Shown: positions 25,511 through 33,164 of the stretch, in pieces
How positions within the stretch are numbered: the stretch's first letter is position 1
How the letters are laid out: every line of letters begins with the position of its first letter
Assembly (NCBI GenBank): GCA_947502635.1
Contig: CANNAN010000013.1
Coordinates: 1 to 64,000, forward strand
Direction: 5' to 3'
DNA: 64,000 nt
Source: an uncultured Flavobacteriaceae bacterium
Lineage (GTDB): Bacteria > Bacteroidota > Bacteroidia > Flavobacteriales > Flavobacteriaceae
Translations under genes and position numbers: made by a program
Notes under the pieces: generated by a model
The model's input: the letters and a program-made list of their open reading frames with translations, nothing else
The model's database searches: none
What the model was told of the DNA's origin: nothing

Positions 25511-26107
25511 ATGGACAAAAATCAAAATACTAATATATTTAAACAGTTAAAAAATTTAAAAAAGGAAGCTTATGAATTGTTGGATAGTGGTAATTCAAAA
25601 ACTAAAACTTTTGAATCATTATCATCAAACCTTGATAATAAATTAAAAAAGCATCTTAAGGATATCATTGGTTTTTTCGTATTTCCCGCTAAAAGAGAAA
25701 AATTTAAATCACTAAATACTATCCTGATTATAATGGCTTTCATTTCAAGTATTCTGATGATTCCTTTATATTTTGAATTCTTTTCTCATGTTAAGTTTCA
25801 TGCTCTCTCAATGATATCCATAGTAGTATTTACATTTATTCAACTCCAAATAATTATAGGCCTTTTTAAATGGAATGGAAAAATTTATAAGGCAATTGTA
25901 ATTATAGAATTTTTCAAGATACTAGGTGTAATTTCAGAATATAATAAAGGGTATTATTCTAGATGGGTTTTTGCGTATGTATTTGTATTAATAGCACAAA
26001 TCATTTTAGCTCTATTTTTATATAAAAAGATATTTCCTGAATACTCATGGAAAGGGGCAAAACTAGATAAGGAAAACAATTATATTTTTGATGAAAACTT
26101 CAAATAA
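25511..26107 (+). CDS. Hypothetical inner-membrane protein with four predicted TM segments
   Basis: A 198-aa protein. The N-terminal ~70 residues are soluble, Lys-rich and helical (FKQLKNLKKEAYELLDSGNS). Four hydrophobic segments follow: ILIIMAFISSILMIPLYF, MISIVVFTFIQLQIIIGLF, IVIIEFFKILGVISEY and WVFAYVFVLIAQIILALFLY. I do not recognise the family. It follows the DUF6896-like gene by 10 bp without a leader motif in between, so the pair may act together, for example as a soluble and a membrane partner. Confidence 0.6.
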   Translation: MDKNQNTNIFKQLKNLKKEAYELLDSGNSKTKTFESLSSNLDNKLKKHLKDIIGFFVFPAKREKFKSLNTILIIMAFISSILMIPLYFEFFSHVKFHALSMISIVVFTFIQLQIIIGLFKWNGKIYKAIVIIEFFKILGVISEYNKGYYSRWVFAYVFVLIAQIILALFLYKKIFPEYSWKGAKLDKENNYIFDENFK

Positions 26108-26111
26108 TAAA

Positions 26112-26150
26112 AACGAATATAACCTGTAGGCATCTTTCAGGACGAAATAT
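26112..26150. repeat. Island leader motif, copy D
   Basis: AACGAATATAACCTGTAGGC is followed by ATCTTTCAGGACGAAATAT. The TTTCAGGACG core (26135-26144) lies 20 bp before the ATG of the RDD gene. It matches copy F at 28535-28544 over ATCTTTCAGGACGA. Confidence 0.65.
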
Positions 26151-26163
26151 ATAAACAAACCGA

Positions 26164-26745
26164 ATGGAAAACGAATTTAGACAAGTAATGTCAGAACGGA
26201 CTGATGAAGAATTAATCAAGATTGTAACAATTGAAAGAGAAAAATATAACCCAATTGCTATAGAAGCTGCTGAATCTGAAATTGAAAAACGGAAATTAGT
26301 CATTAGCGAGTTTGAGAAAATTATAGAAGAAGCGACAATCGCAAAAGAACAAAAGCAGAAAGTTGACACAAATATTGTTGGTTCTGGAACTAGATTTTTG
26401 AATTTTTTAATTGATTTCATTATTTGGTTAATTATTGCTGCAATTCTAACTATGCCTTTAGGTGCGAATAATGGAAGCCAAATGTTATTGGGTTATGTGA
26501 TTATGTTTGTAACTTTCATTGGATATTATGGAATAATGGAAGCTAAATTTCAAAAAACAGTTGGGAAGTTTATTACTAAAACAAAAGTTGTGAAACTCAA
26601 TGGAGAAAAACCTGAAAATGGAGATATTATTACAAGAACTTTTTGCCGATTAATTCCATTTGACCGACTTTCTTTTCTGTTCGTAAAAAATGGATTTCAC
26701 GATTCGTTATCTAAAACCAAAGTCATTAAAGACCAAACTAAATGA
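26164..26745 (+). CDS. RDD-family membrane protein
   Basis: A 193-aa protein. An N-terminal soluble helical segment (residues 1-65, TDEELIKIVTIEREKYNPIA) precedes an RDD domain. The first TM begins GSGTRFLNFLIDFIIWLIIA with the conserved Arg and Asp, the second is MLLGYVIMFVTFIGYYGIM, and then TVGKFITKTKVVKLNGEKP and the RLIPFDRL-segment with a short third hydrophobic stretch follow. The family's function is poorly known and may involve ion transport or membrane-stress roles. Its stop codon overlaps the start of the next gene (ATGA), so the two are translationally coupled. Confidence 0.75.
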   Translation: MENEFRQVMSERTDEELIKIVTIEREKYNPIAIEAAESEIEKRKLVISEFEKIIEEATIAKEQKQKVDTNIVGSGTRFLNFLIDFIIWLIIAAILTMPLGANNGSQMLLGYVIMFVTFIGYYGIMEAKFQKTVGKFITKTKVVKLNGEKPENGDIITRTFCRLIPFDRLSFLFVKNGFHDSLSKTKVIKDQTK

Positions 26746-28484
26746 AAAGAATACTTATCGCTTCAATTATCACAATGAATTTATTAAATCTATTTGGTTG
26801 TAAAGCCGAAAACAAAAATGACCCATACTGGATGTTTAACGAAAAAACGCATTTTCGACCTAAACTGAATAAAGGTGAATTCTTCAAATTAAGTGGTTAT
26901 GATTTCGGTTGGGTTGTACTTGAACCGCTTTCAGAATTTGTAAAAGATAAAGAACATGAAATTGAACGTGGAAAATCTTTGTCTTATGGACAGAAAGCAC
27001 TTTACTATTGGTGGTATTTAGACGCTCAAGTTACAAATGGTGGATTTGTTCAATTCTATTATAATGGATACGAACCATATATTCCAACAATAATTAAAGG
27101 ATTGGAACACATTGGAGATACGGAAATGGCTAATTTGGTTAAAAGAGCAGATGAAATCTATCAAAAAAACAAAAAACTAATGGATAAAGCGAAAGAAAGC
27201 GACTTGTTCGGAAGTGACCTTTATGATAGACTTGATGAACTCTCTCTTTTAGATGATGAATACTATGAAATGAATGAAAATACAATGTCACTAATAGAAA
27301 ATTACATTCGTAAAAATCCAAATGAAATATGCCTTGACGAGGAAGGGAAGGAATTTGATATGTCTTTTACGGGGCTATGCAAGACATACTATGATGACAA
27401 AAATATTAAAGAAGAATTCAATCTTGAGGAAGGGGTTATAAATGGAGAGTATAAATCATTCTATCAAAACGGAAACCCAAAAGAGAATATCCCGTATTTA
27501 AAAGGCTTACAAACAGGAGAACGTGAAGAATTTCACGAAAATGGTAAATTAAAATATCAAGTTACAAAAGACCAAAATAAAAAATTACTAATTCATAAGC
27601 GGTACTATGAAAATGGAAATCCAAAGAAACTTGAATCAAAAGTAATAGGTGTAAACGAAAGAGTTGGCGAGTATAAGGAATGGTATGAAAACGGTCAGCT
27701 TGCTGAAACTGGAACATATAAATCAGCATAAGAACGTGAAGGAGAATGGCTCGAATATCATCAAGATGGTAAAAGGAAAGTTGAAGCCGAATTTGTAAAT
27801 GGAGATTATAGATTAAAAAATTATTGGAATGATAAAGGTGAGCAAACTTTAATAAATGGAACTGGTTATAGTGAATTTTACTCAAAACCATATTTTGAAG
27901 ATGATGAACCAGAATTTCATTATCGTGAATATAAAAACTATGTTGCGCATGGTTTATGGAAGCAATCCGAAAATGATATCTTAAGAAGGCTTGTGAATTA
28001 CAATTATGGAAAACGCCATGGGATAATGGAAACTTATTACGATAATGGCAAACTGAAAGAACGTACCGTTTATGAAAGTGATAACGTGATTTCAGAAGAA
28101 AAGTTTAATAAGTTTGAAAACCCAATTGTCATTACTAATATCGTTTGTGAAATGGAAAACGAATGGTTAATCAATCGTGAACTTGAAACAGCTGATTTAT
28201 ACCCTATTCTCTTAAACAAAAAGCAATTAGAGGAAAGCTTTAAAGTTTCTACTTCAGTTTTTGAAGGATATCCTCAAGACAAAGAGTTAAGCTATAGTTA
28301 TTTTGTTTCAATTGATAAGACAGGTAAACCTACCAAGGTAGATTTTCTTGTTGCCGATAATGGTTTTTTAACTACAGAAGTTGAATCGAACATTGGCAAA
28401 ATGGAATTTAAACCAGCTCAAAGAAAAGGAGAAAATATAAATTCATATTTGATTATAAAGCACAAATTAAAACTTGGAGAATAA
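26742..28484 (+). pseudogene. DUF4375-YwqK-repeat lipoprotein gene with an in-frame TAA stop
   Basis: Read as one frame this would be a 580-codon lipoprotein: signal with LFGC (residues 17-20), a DUF4375/DMP19-like domain (YYWWYLDAQVTNGGFVQFYY, ~85-140), then MORN-like YwqK repeats (FHENGKLKY, YYENGNPKK, EWYENGQLAETGTY). A single TAA at 27729-27731 interrupts the repeats, and the same frame continues with EREGEWLEYHQDGKRKVEAE and YYDNGKLKERTVY. The last part (YSYFVSIDKTGKPTKVDFLV to the end) looks like a TonB-C-type fold. Either the gene is broken, or two proteins are made: 26742-27731 (329 aa) and a downstream part from about 27993. The YwqK family is annotated as toxin-antitoxin or immunity-linked. 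It is coupled to the RDD gene. Confidence 0.75.
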
Positions 28485-28492
28485 AACATTAT

Positions 28493-28550
28493 CGCTAACA
28501 AAGAACTCCTAAAATAAATATAACCATAACTATCTTTCAGGACGAGATAT
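28493..28550. repeat. Island leader motif, copy F
   Basis: CGCTAACAAAGAACTC is followed by AAATAAATATAACC and CTATCTTTCAGGACGAGATA. It is the longest copy, showing both the 5' part (GCTAACAAAGAACT, also at 30037-30050 and 32293-32304) and the 3' part (TTTCAGGACG, as in copy D). Confidence 0.65.
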
Positions 28551-28571
28551 TAAAACAAAGCGAGACGTAAA

Positions 28572-29153
28572 ATGATTGACAATGAAATTTCCATTGATAG
28601 AATTTTAAGAATAGAATCGTCAGAAGTCTTCAAGAATTATATTAGAGAGTTTGAAATGGAATTCAACTGTACATTACCAGTCAATTTCATCAATTTCTTA
28701 AAACAATACTCTGGATGCTATCTGGATGCTGAAATTGATATTCTAGAGCCAAACCCATTTGGAAATACTGTTGGAATTGAAACGATTTTCGGTTTCTCAG
28801 ACGATAATACTTTTGAAGATATCCGAGAAAATACTCGAATTGGTGATGGATTTCCAACTGCTATTCCATTCGCTAGCGACTTTTTTGGAAACTGGTTTTA
28901 TTTATATCTAGGACACGAAAACTTAAAAAGCAAAGTTCTGTTTTTTGACATACAAAGTCGCTATTATTGGAGTGATAGAGAATTCAATAATATGTTTGAG
29001 AACTTAAATCCTAAAATAGTAGAATATCTTGAAAAAAGAAAAAATGGACTAATTCCTAAAAAGGAAGAAAAGTTTAATAATTTCTATTTAGTTGGTCAAA
29101 CTTTTGAAGAATTTATTAAAAATCTTAGACCTGACAATTACGATGAAGAATAA
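28572..29153 (+). CDS. SMI1/KNR4 (SUKH) family protein, probable immunity protein
   Basis: A 193-aa soluble protein with the SUKH signature. FEMEFNCTLPVNFINFLKQY-SGCYL (~35-60) is the helix that precedes the first strand, IETIFGFSDDN follows, and FPTAIPFASDFFGNWFYLYL (~97-116) is the classic I-PFA-D-GN-Y motif. SUKH proteins commonly neutralise contact-dependent or secreted nuclease toxins. No toxin or secretion gene is adjacent, so this looks like an orphan immunity gene acquired as a cassette. It has its own leader motif upstream and island repeat copy 2 follows 24 bp downstream. Confidence 0.85.
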   Translation: MIDNEISIDRILRIESSEVFKNYIREFEMEFNCTLPVNFINFLKQYSGCYLDAEIDILEPNPFGNTVGIETIFGFSDDNTFEDIRENTRIGDGFPTAIPFASDFFGNWFYLYLGHENLKSKVLFFDIQSRYYWSDREFNNMFENLNPKIVEYLEKRKNGLIPKKEEKFNNFYLVGQTFEEFIKNLRPDNYDEE

Positions 29154-29177
29154 ACTGGTTATAACAAAGGATAGAGT

Positions 29178-29211
29178 TAAAAAACCCACCTCCATTTTAT
29201 TTTATTATTTA
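29178..29211. repeat. Island repeat, copy 2
   Basis: TAAAAAACCCACCTCCATTT is followed by TATTTTATTATTTA. It aligns with copies 1 and 3 over aAACCCACCnCCrTTTTnATTTATTATTTA. It separates the DUF6896/SUKH half of the island from the protease/nuclease half. Confidence 0.6.
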
Positions 29212-29313
29212 AAATAATTATGTTTATTTACTTGTAGGAACTATCTTTAAAATATTATAAATAAACACGCTAGTGTGTTCATTACATTGTTGTTTAATCT
29301 TTGATAAAAAACA

Positions 29314-30027
29314 GTGAATAAAATTAATGAAGCCATTTTCCCGATAGTTACATTTAATCCTAAAACAAAAATATGGAAATGTTTGGGTACAGGATACTTT
29401 ATCAATCCTGTTGGTGCTTTTGCTACTGCAAAACATTTGTTCATTTCTGAAGGAGAACAAGCAGAACTAACTCTTTACGGAATTCATAATGTCGATAATA
29501 AGGAATTTCATATAAGACCTGTAACAAAACTGATTTCGCATAATGAAGCAGACGTTATAATTGGAACTTTAGGAAAAAGAAGAATAAAACAAGAAGATTT
29601 CCCATTTAGCACTTCAAAATTCTTTGTATTAGATTTTGAACCTTTATCAAATGATGATGAGATTATTACTTATGCTTTTCCAAACACATTGAGAGAAGAG
29701 CTAGAATTTGGAGAAACTGAATTTACTTTTACCGGGAAACATTCAAATGGAAAAATAGTTGATTTTCACGAAAAAGGTACATCTAAAGTAAAAAACAGAT
29801 GTTATCAGACAACAATGCGAATTGAAAGTGGAGCAAGTGGTGGTCCTGTTATTAAAAACGGATATATTGTCGGAATAAACTCAAGTTCTTTTGATTTATT
29901 TGGAGATGAGGAGCCTATTTCTTTTATCACACCAATAGATTATATTTTGGATTTGTATGTGAAAGAAAATGGTAAAATAATTTCGGTAAAAGAGCTAATT
30001 GCAAACGGATTTATTAAAACTAAATAA
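29314..30027 (+). CDS. Trypsin-like serine protease (S1 fold), cytoplasmic
   Basis: A 237-aa protein with a full catalytic triad by position: His41 in FATAKHLF, Asp80 in NEADVIIG, and Ser175 in ESGASGGPVI. The oxyanion-hole Gly-X-Ser-Gly-Gly pattern is intact. GTGYFINPVGAFATA and IVGINSSSF match the HtrA/V8-like subgroup. There is no signal peptide or membrane helix, so it should act inside the cell, unlike most S1 proteases. The start is GTG at 29314; an in-frame stop at 29305 excludes a longer protein and no ATG follows nearby. It is the first gene of the second island segment. Intracellular trypsin-like proteases occur as effectors or sensors in defence systems. Confidence 0.8.
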   Translation: MNKINEAIFPIVTFNPKTKIWKCLGTGYFINPVGAFATAKHLFISEGEQAELTLYGIHNVDNKEFHIRPVTKLISHNEADVIIGTLGKRRIKQEDFPFSTSKFFVLDFEPLSNDDEIITYAFPNTLREELEFGETEFTFTGKHSNGKIVDFHEKGTSKVKNRCYQTTMRIESGASGGPVIKNGYIVGINSSSFDLFGDEEPISFITPIDYILDLYVKENGKIISVKELIANGFIKTK

Positions 30028-30029
30028 AA

Positions 30030-30098
30030 ACGTTGCAGAACAAAGAACTGAGTTGAAAACAAATATAAACCTGTAATCATTATTGTAGGGCAAAAACC
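30030..30098. repeat. Island leader motif, copy H
   Basis: CGTTGCAGAACAAAGAACTG is followed by AGTTGAAAACAAATATAAAC and CTGTAATCATTATTGTAGGG. It aligns with copies B, D and F over AACAAAGAACT and GAAAACnAATATAACCTgTAAnCAT, with a degenerate TTTCAGGAC part. Confidence 0.5.
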
Positions 30099-30111
30099 TA
30101 AACCAAACGAA

Positions 30112-30990
30112 ATGGAGAAAACAAAACTCTGGAAAGTAAATGACAACAAATTACTAGAAATAAATTCAAACAACTTAGACTATGAAGACAGAATTCATAA
30201 GTGGATAGAAAATGATATTTCTATTGTACTTCCAGATGCGATTCTAATTGGTTCTAAAATTAAGACTGACCATGGTAAGGAAATTGATTTACTAGCAATA
30301 GATGAAAATGGAGATTTAATAGTTTTAGAACTAAAAAGAGGGCTAACGACTAGAGAAGTAACAGCTCAAGCTTTAGACTATGCTTCTTGGGTTAATACTC
30401 TTGATGAAGGTGCAATTAATGACATACTCACAAAAAATGGAATCGATAAATCTGTATCTGAGTTAATGTCTGAAAAATTTGATGACTATGAAGAGGACGT
30501 AGAAATTAATGAAAATCAGAAAATTTATATTGTTGGTTCTTCAATAGATTTAATTACAGAAAGAATATGTAAATATCTTGCTGGCAAAGGACTTCAAATT
30601 AATGTTTTGACATTTAACTATTTTCAAGATGAGGGTAGTGAGTTCATTGCAAGAAACTTTCTTGTTACAGAATCTGATTCACCTAAAGATACTGGAAAGA
30701 AAAGAAAAGGTAGATACATTACCAAGCTTTTTCAAGAAGAGAAAATTAAAGTTGGACAAAAAGTAAAATACATTCCTTTGAACGAAAAGGGTATTGAAAA
30801 AATAGCTACTATTTATAGAAAAGGTAGTAAGTGTTTAAAGTTGGATGATACAGGCGATACTTATTCGTTTAGTGGATTACGTAAAAAACTAATATTAGAT
30901 AATCAACTTGATTTAAATCCTCACTTTCCTTATTGGCAATGGACTGAATGGCTATTAATTGAAAACAACGCTAAATTATCGGATTTATAA
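30112..30990 (+). CDS. DUF91/NucS-like PD-(D/E)XK nuclease-domain protein
   Basis: A 292-aa soluble protein. The N-terminal ~110 residues match the NucS C-terminal nuclease domain: ENDISIVLPDAILIGSKI, then Asp59 in EIDLLAID, Glu73 and Lys75 in VLELKRG, and Gln86 with Asp89-Tyr90 in TAQALDYASWVN. These are the expected catalytic positions. Residues ~190-292 form a second domain (RYITKLFQEEKIKVGQKVKY-IPLNEKG) that resembles DUF4357-like or restriction-linked C-terminal modules, though I cannot name it firmly. Proteins of this kind are often solitary defence or restriction-like nucleases. It lies between the protease gene and the PIN-domain gene. Confidence 0.75.
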   Translation: MEKTKLWKVNDNKLLEINSNNLDYEDRIHKWIENDISIVLPDAILIGSKIKTDHGKEIDLLAIDENGDLIVLELKRGLTTREVTAQALDYASWVNTLDEGAINDILTKNGIDKSVSELMSEKFDDYEEDVEINENQKIYIVGSSIDLITERICKYLAGKGLQINVLTFNYFQDEGSEFIARNFLVTESDSPKDTGKKRKGRYITKLFQEEKIKVGQKVKYIPLNEKGIEKIATIYRKGSKCLKLDDTGDTYSFSGLRKKLILDNQLDLNPHFPYWQWTEWLLIENNAKLSDL

Positions 30991-31026
30991 AAATGTAAAA
31001 CAAGCTGTATAAACAAAATACATCAA

Positions 31027-32280
31027 ATGCACTACATTACTCTTGACACTAATACTTGGATTTATTTAGCAAACGGTACTGAACCTGTTAAGCTACTAAA
31101 CTTTATTAACAAAGAAGTTAATAAAGGAAATATTACTGTTTTACTACCAAAAACAGTAGTTGATGAATGGGAAAACCACAAAGATAAAACAGTTCGACAA
31201 GGAAGTATAAAGCACTTTAATGACATAAAAATTGCTCTAGACAAAATACTCAAATTACTTGGAGATAAAGCAGAGAAAAATATTTTTAGCTTCTTACTCG
31301 ATGAAAAAGATGAAAAAGATGAAAAAGATGAAAAAGATGAAAAAAATTATTTCAAAGATTTTATTGAAAACTTTAACAAAAGGAAACAGGAAGTTGAAAA
31401 TGCTGTTAGTGATAATATAAAATTGATTGATGATTTATTTAAAAATAAAGCGGTAATCATCGATATCAAAGATGAGATTTACAAAAAGTCTGGACAATAT
31501 GCTTTAGATAAAAAAGCACCATTTAAATTAAAAAATAGTTTTGCCGATGCATTAATCTTATTTAGTTTTCTTGACTATGTAAAGGTTAATTCCATTCAGG
31601 GGTCAATATTTATATCATATAATACTGATGACTTTTGCGAAAAGAAAAATGGAAAAAAATTGCTCCATTCTGATTTGACAAAAGAATTTAATCAAGCTAA
31701 AAGTAAGTTTTACAAAATAGTTGGTGAAGCTATAAATACAATTGAAAAAGATATTGTGTCTAAAGAAGAATTATTACTAATAGAAGAGTTACAAAACGAA
31801 AGCAATTGGAGTGATGGGATTGAGTTCTGTGAAATATGTAAAGAAAATAACGATAGAATTAATGCCGTTTATTTTAACGAAATAGAATTAATTGATAAAC
31901 GCAAACCTATCATAGTTAACAATCCCAATCAAACTGAATTAGAATTTTCCAAAGATTTACCTAAATCTAAAACGATAGGGCAACAGATGTTAATTGAGGC
32001 TGGAAACTGTGACTGGTGTAATAGCGAACATTTTAAATGCGTTGAATGTAATTGTACTAATGCTGTTTGGGAAGGAGGGTTTAATAAACTCAAGGAATGT
32101 GAAGGTTGCGGACTAGAATACTTAGTGTCTCGTAAATACGACAAAGATGGAATGGAAGAAATTGAATATACTATTCCTAAATCTACTGAAACTTGCGAAA
32201 AGTGTGGAAATGAATTCGATAAAGATGAAATGATTGAAAATTTATGTGTCGATTGCGAGAATGAATATTCGTATGGATAA
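31027..32280 (+). CDS. PIN-domain (DUF4935-like) protein with C-terminal zinc ribbons
   Basis: A 417-aa protein. The N-terminal ~225 residues are PIN-like: Asp7 in ITLDTNTWIYL, Glu47 in VVDEWENH, Asp174 in SFADALILFSF, and Asp201/202 in SYNTDDFC fit the acidic cluster of a metal-dependent RNase. Residues 92-106 are a run of Asp-Glu-Lys triplets from a 9-bp DNA repeat. The C-terminal part has six Cys pairs (268/271, 328/331, 338/341, 358/361, 390/393, 407/410), enough for three zinc sites. It starts 37 bp after the nuclease gene with only a poor leader in between, so those two may form an operon. The likely action is cleavage of RNA recognised by the zinc ribbons; this is inference. Confidence 0.7.
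   Translation: MHYITLDTNTWIYLANGTEPVKLLNFINKEVNKGNITVLLPKTVVDEWENHKDKTVRQGSIKHFNDIKIALDKILKLLGDKAEKNIFSFLLDEKDEKDEKDEKDEKNYFKDFIENFNKRKQEVENAVSDNIKLIDDLFKNKAVIIDIKDEIYKKSGQYALDKKAPFKLKNSFADALILFSFLDYVKVNSIQGSIFISYNTDDFCEKKNGKKLLHSDLTKEFNQAKSKFYKIVGEAINTIEKDIVSKEELLLIEELQNESNWSDGIEFCEICKENNDRINAVYFNEIELIDKRKPIIVNNPNQTELEFSKDLPKSKTIGQQMLIEAGNCDWCNSEHFKCVECNCTNAVWEGGFNKLKECEGCGLEYLVSRKYDKDGMEEIEYTIPKSTETCEKCGNEFDKDEMIENLCVDCENEYSYG
31300..31344. repeat. Five tandem 9-bp repeats (GATGAAAAA) inside the PIN-domain gene
   Basis: Five perfect copies of GATGAAAAA encode Asp-Glu-Lys five times. Copy-number change would keep the frame, since the unit is 9 bp, and would lengthen or shorten a charged linker inside the PIN domain. 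Confidence 0.85.
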
Positions 32281-32368
32281 TGAAACTGCTACCAACAAAG
32301 AACTCGATTAAAATTAAATAAAAATCTATTAGTGTATTTATTTTACACTAGTGGTAATTATATATAAG

Positions 32369-32887
32369 ATGAAACAAATACTAGCTGTTTTAATAATGTT
32401 TATGTCTTTTTCAGCTTTGACTCAATCTGAAGACAACACCGAAATAATTTGCACCGAAAACGGTTGTGAAGGATTTTATAAAGGACCCGAATTTATAAAT
32501 GGGTCTGATATCGCTCATCAATTTTCAAATAAAATGTCTAGTGCAGTTGGTGATAAATTAAAAGAACTCTATAAGAAAGGTAAATACTCTAAAGTAGATT
32601 TTTTTAATATAAGTATGACAACCGAAGGTATGGGGTCTGGTATTGTAACTTACAAATTATCAATTCCTTTTATAACAGTTAAAGAAAAATGCGATGCCTA
32701 TACGTCTTTTGACCATGTTGGTGGATGGAACCATAAACCATCTTTATCCAAAAGAAAAGCAGAGCTAAGTCAAGCTTTGATAAATGGACAATCTTTGGAT
32801 ATAAGTGACTTAAAAACCACACCTGAAGGATTACAAGAATATTGGATTCAATGGAAGAATAAAATAGTACAATCTAGCTGTAGATAA
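32369..32887 (+). CDS. Hypothetical secreted protein
   Basis: A 172-aa protein when started at the ATG at 32369, which gives a Sec signal peptide (MKQILAVLIMFMSFSALTQS). A GTG start at 32351 would add six residues and is less likely. The mature part has four cysteines (CTENGCEGFYKG near its start, one in EKCDAY, and one at the C-terminus SSCR), suggesting disulfides in the periplasm. I do not recognise the family. It is the last gene of the island, and repeat copy 3 overlaps its stop codon. Confidence 0.55.
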   Translation: MKQILAVLIMFMSFSALTQSEDNTEIICTENGCEGFYKGPEFINGSDIAHQFSNKMSSAVGDKLKELYKKGKYSKVDFFNISMTTEGMGSGIVTYKLSIPFITVKEKCDAYTSFDHVGGWNHKPSLSKRKAELSQALINGQSLDISDLKTTPEGLQEYWIQWKNKIVQSSCR

Positions 32888-32917
32888 AAACCGACCACGA
32901 TTTTAATTAATTATTTA
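32885..32917. repeat. Island repeat, copy 3
   Basis: TAAAAACCGACCACGATTTT is followed by AATTAATTATTTA, aligning with copy 1 at about four of every five positions. It starts at the stop codon of the last island gene and marks the right edge. Positions 32918-33134 hold no gene. Confidence 0.55.
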
Positions 32918-33134
32918 AAGGCAGAAATTACGATAAGTTTTTTTAAATTTTAAACAAACTAATAGATCCTTTGTAAAAGGCGGGTTTCAATTTGTAATTA
33001 TGAAAAGAGAAATCTGAAAATATTATTTTCCAAATAAGGGCATAACGGAACGCGTATTTATTATAGATTTAATTTTGATGAGATAATAATTTATATTCAG
33101 CAAGTTTCGGGTTTTATAAGCACCTGGTATATTC

Positions 33135-33142
33135 TATTTTTG
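33135..33142 (+). promoter_or_regulatory. Candidate -7 element of the alkylation-repair operon
   Basis: TATTTTTG fits the Bacteroidota sigma-A -7 consensus TAnnTTTG and lies 22 bp before the ATG. The -33 element is weak, which would fit a promoter that needs an activator such as the AraC-type domain of its own first gene. Confidence 0.4.
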
Positions 33143-33164
33143 TATTATAAAATTTGATTTTTTA

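Noticed and set aside
29224-29460. Minus-strand frames of 65-78 aa
   Set aside because: They are antisense to the start of the trypsin-like protease gene, whose triad is intact.
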